From the NCBI GenBank assembly GCA_937859595.1, contig CALMAH010000016.1, positions 248,001 through 312,000 of the forward strand: a stretch of 64,000 nucleotides of DNA, in the 5' to 3' direction. How positions within the stretch are numbered: position 1 is the stretch's first letter; each line of letters begins with the position of its first letter. Origin of the DNA: an uncultured Acidobacteriota bacterium. GTDB taxonomy: Bacteria > Acidobacteriota > Blastocatellia > Pyrinomonadales > Pyrinomonadaceae. This document shows, one piece after another, positions 63,401 to 64,000 of this stretch. The notes under the pieces are model-generated. The model was not told the origin of the DNA. It saw only the letters and a list, made by a program, of their open reading frames with translations, and ran no database searches. Both the position numbers and the translations under genes were made by a program.

Positions 63401-64000
63401 GGACAGCGGGGATTTTCTAGGGATATTGATTGAGCTTATAGTTTGGTACCTGACCTATGGCGAAAGGTTCATGAACATGTATCATCCGCTGGTTTGTCCG
63501 CTAAAAACTACGCTATACAAAGACGGCATTCCAAAACTGATGGAGCGCGACACCCAGCTTCAAAAATCGACCTTTAATTTTACAGCCATTGCCCAATACA
63601 ATCCCACATCACTGGTACCGGAACCGCGGCCGATTGAGGACATTGATTTTAACAGCGACGGCAGCTATAGCTCTTACAACTGGGAGTTGTTTTTCCACGT
63701 CCCATTCCTGTTGGCTACGCGATTGACCAAAAACCAGCGATTTGAAGAGGCGATGACCTGGTTTCATTATATTTTCAATCCCACGGGAGCGTTGGACGGT
63801 GATGCACCTCAGAAATATTGGGTAACCAAGCCGTTCTTTTTGACCCAGGATTCCGACTACATAAATCAGCGAATAGACACCTTGTTGTATAACGTTTCCA
63901 ACCCTGCTACTCCGGCAATAAAGACCGAGCTCGAGTTTGCCATTGACCAATGGCGTGCTAAACCTTTCAGGCCGCATGTTGTGGCGCGCTTTCGAACGGT
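57435..64000 (+). CDS. TcA-type insecticidal toxin subunit, cut by window edge
   Basis: The frame is open from ATG 57435 (AGAGG nine bases upstream) to the last base, about 2188 residues. The N-terminus is a Cna-B-like lead (VQGRVTDGNDGRLAKLLVRA). VRP1-like sequence follows near residue 585: CRSVYSPAAYLVELLQFLDK and FDRRPDLGDIDLSCEN, then PYIDLVCELLEEAV. The neuraminidase-like domain lies at about 1600 (RVWEANRKVFLYPENWIEAE), and YSSYNWELFFHVPFLLATRL with MTWFHYIFNPTGA is near 2080, all in TcA order. TcA forms the pentameric channel that delivers the TcB-TcC effector. The end is missing. Confidence 0.92.
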   Translation, partial: MRKTNKTEFVVQGRVTDGNDGRLAKLLVRAFDRDMRSLTLLGECLTDSKGEYKIVYAAEKFKSAEKLRADLSLKVFGPRGKNLYFESGIDGTVFNAAANETIDITINGATPAEENEFDLVLGEVIPLLDKVPLTGLKENEKNRDVTFLSRETGIAAEKISHISIAHSLGALTKADADFFYALLRKNTLLKNDITKAFNVRFFIDLNTDLNLLLFDASLLDPKVVKADIDSAHEEYLVPDRTPKNWKRNFERLSKFKSKAENYYRTEYPQKVLTVIGSFIEKDKMTQIGKILSENKQDLEASFKKIANPGFLKPGTKAIDAKITVGLVQVLGFNEGLLVEVKQSQNIKKPEDTKKLAAMNKADWKKLLTKVAGKAKVAGKAIDREVLDFHASALVRKMENEFPSVAFSAQLQREKKKVFENQTALKSLFAKHADFDLAKTNIDLFLKKKKLATQKNEGMRRELKSVQRIFKLVPHYGKTNALLNKNIHSAQGIAALGQGRFLKEIAPAVGLTEKEAKDIYRKAETVNTAAMLVAGDLQDALNGADVSALGMDSLSLKLAAAGADFPDLKSLFKMTDTCACEHCRSVYSPAAYLVELLQFLDKRVVSDLTVTPHGVSNAKDVLFDRRPDLGDIDLSCENANTPVPYIDLVCELLEEAVSPDPGFAYNGPLAGGANPLLGKISNGLFTSIQNAGIPITRDALVHETETTSGSPANLPHYIRDKESVCKAIRTGPNQYRIFRLRQTLWPAEELAAAPAYVNTAAYAELVNNSYAFKLPLDLAHTEAKAYFSRFDIKRHELMADFQSAGVPAANAIAAERLGLTNAERLLIVTPDAANQQDYWNTAAANAANELKIVSKFLDKTGLTYKELVLLLKLKFIDPLNDLFIKHLDMTCDTDQKEIANLNNTALDRIHRFLRLQKKTKWSFETLDEIVSQPRLGNGTLDDSCLIKAATLQEISEITGIKIDELIGFYRSLPRIELSEDGKKPLYHQVFLNKAKNGFIDPGLTVESINAGGLLLVNLKRSIAVCLQMSEKDLDKLLPPVVFLPSGSVSFENLSRLFAAARLIKKLRLKAEDFIILVQLTAIDVTDSPEKTLEFIEKAKDAIKFPLKIADLRFMIRHESDVPLVADLEIKDDKIKLILEQLQAAYKKAQTAKASPFDPNMPAVEQKETLANSLAKLSGMSEEDVKNFAGFVETVTSPATATAASASVDAKFVGLFSTTDIKARITALGAAQSEVTQIAVVKAFFDAISAYLYLLETTSVLTQTISASFKADPETTAAVLNNAKLKQPAPGTEVIGDILLKDVVLTASPISPAALPQQYDSLRLLHKLFPLIKSFKLTAETAEWHLKNNQALGWFEMDKIPYKTGQAAVGSSTYTDFKKILDIAKQLTPVPNPADAENPITFYTLAEMLLTATLRNAWIEAYALLTGYDKADIDAIDAHLFAVFSLNNYRNPKTWESLDKCARHLRMLGVSLTQAKEFVKPALIAADAAAARMALKARYDEDTWLSTLKEIMDAIRPQKRDALVAFLLATNPALKDENGLFDHFLVDVEMESCMPSSRIVQAHGTIQLFAQRCLMGLEPESAANIKDDPQWEQWKWMKNYRVWEANRKVFLYPENWIEAELRDDKSFLFKELENEMLQNELNDYNSEQALIRYLEKLDDIAFLEVMATWYQVEIRTMHVFARTKGGDPAIYYYRRFEKEQYWTPWEKVDLDISGDHLLAFMRNNRLCLAWPVFTEEPDTNVEATVPNINAPGLQPTDKPKRKLKIQIAISELANRVWQPKRVSKDAIKTPDSYTPDPLPVDNYTFTYVQFFDQIWLINNTSKEGEQYWLSGIFEVAGCKGYPELLQPWNATYINDFYPDFRDTSLKVQKYKEQNKDTLNDLAVRNGFHLYNYQPLLQNTPGNFRITYPHQFTEIDLLMLILQLIFANVNNNSVVGHRYFKWPVGTFLPYFMEDSRHAYVIIPGAYDSKVDATTGERVFTLKRTAYNFFDTLDSGDFLGILIELIVWYLTYGERFMNMYHPLVCPLKTTLYKDGIPKLMERDTQLQKSTFNFTAIAQYNPTSLVPEPRPIEDIDFNSDGSYSSYNWELFFHVPFLLATRLTKNQRFEEAMTWFHYIFNPTGALDGDAPQKYWVTKPFFLTQDSDYINQRIDTLLYNVSNPATPAIKTELEFAIDQWRAKPFRPHVVARFRT

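Overview
The window looks like a chromosome segment from a Gram-negative bacterium, most plausibly an Acidobacteriota-type soil organism. This rests on inference: an X6-type ECF sigma factor, a PA2779/PA2778-like exported pair, outer-membrane proteins, moderately high GC and Tc/RHS toxins. No rRNA or other taxonomic marker is present. The left 11.5 kb reads as ordinary chromosome: a radical SAM protein cut by the window edge, a cysteine desulfurase, an exported hypothetical protein, an ECF sigma factor, an agmatinase, an HtrA-type lipoprotein protease, a membrane protein, and a three-gene set (PA2779-like protein, C39-like peptidase, TPR/beta-barrel protein).

At 11.64-11.69 kb lies only the 3' half of a tRNA-Pro(GGG) gene, with its terminator outside it. 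This is the usual scar of an element integrated into a tRNA gene. To its right, to about 39.5 kb, is accessory DNA with plasmid- or ICE-like content: an AbiE toxin-antitoxin pair; an eight-gene operon (13.8-19.5 kb); a four-gene set of radical SAM, DUF2997, DUF1257 and Ycf46-like AAA genes; a PRTRC-type cassette (ThiF, JAB protein A, protein B, probable C, E and F) that also contains an ERF single-strand annealing protein and DUF2958; an array of seven 10-bp repeats; two Fic genes either side of a sigma54 activator; and a strawberry-notch helicase, a DNA methyltransferase and a DUF3854 primase. No integrase, conjugation genes or intact tRNA-Pro is visible, so the far end is probably outside the window or lost.

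The most interesting unit is the 13.8-19.5 kb operon. Behind one good promoter and a palindromic operator it carries, with gaps of 2 to 34 nt, an ACP-like small protein, an XRE repressor, an ImmA/IrrE protease, a divergent thymidylate-synthase-fold protein, a thymidylate-kinase-like domain fused to a helical domain known from thymine-hypermodification systems, a MazG-like protein, a small helical protein and dUTPase. Read together these could make dUMP, modify it at C5, phosphorylate the product and remove competing nucleotides: a candidate chromosomally encoded, repressor-controlled pyrimidine hypermodification or nucleotide-defence pathway.

From 39.5 kb to the end the window holds large toxins. 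A 2033-residue secreted RHS protein ends in a phospholipase-A2-like domain and is coupled to an exported WD40 protein (possible immunity or partner), followed by a truncated RHS copy. A decayed ISNCY-type insertion sequence separates it from a Tc-toxin locus: a TcB-TcC fusion whose AT-rich payload is a coiled coil plus a porin-like beta-barrel, and a TcA gene cut by the right edge.
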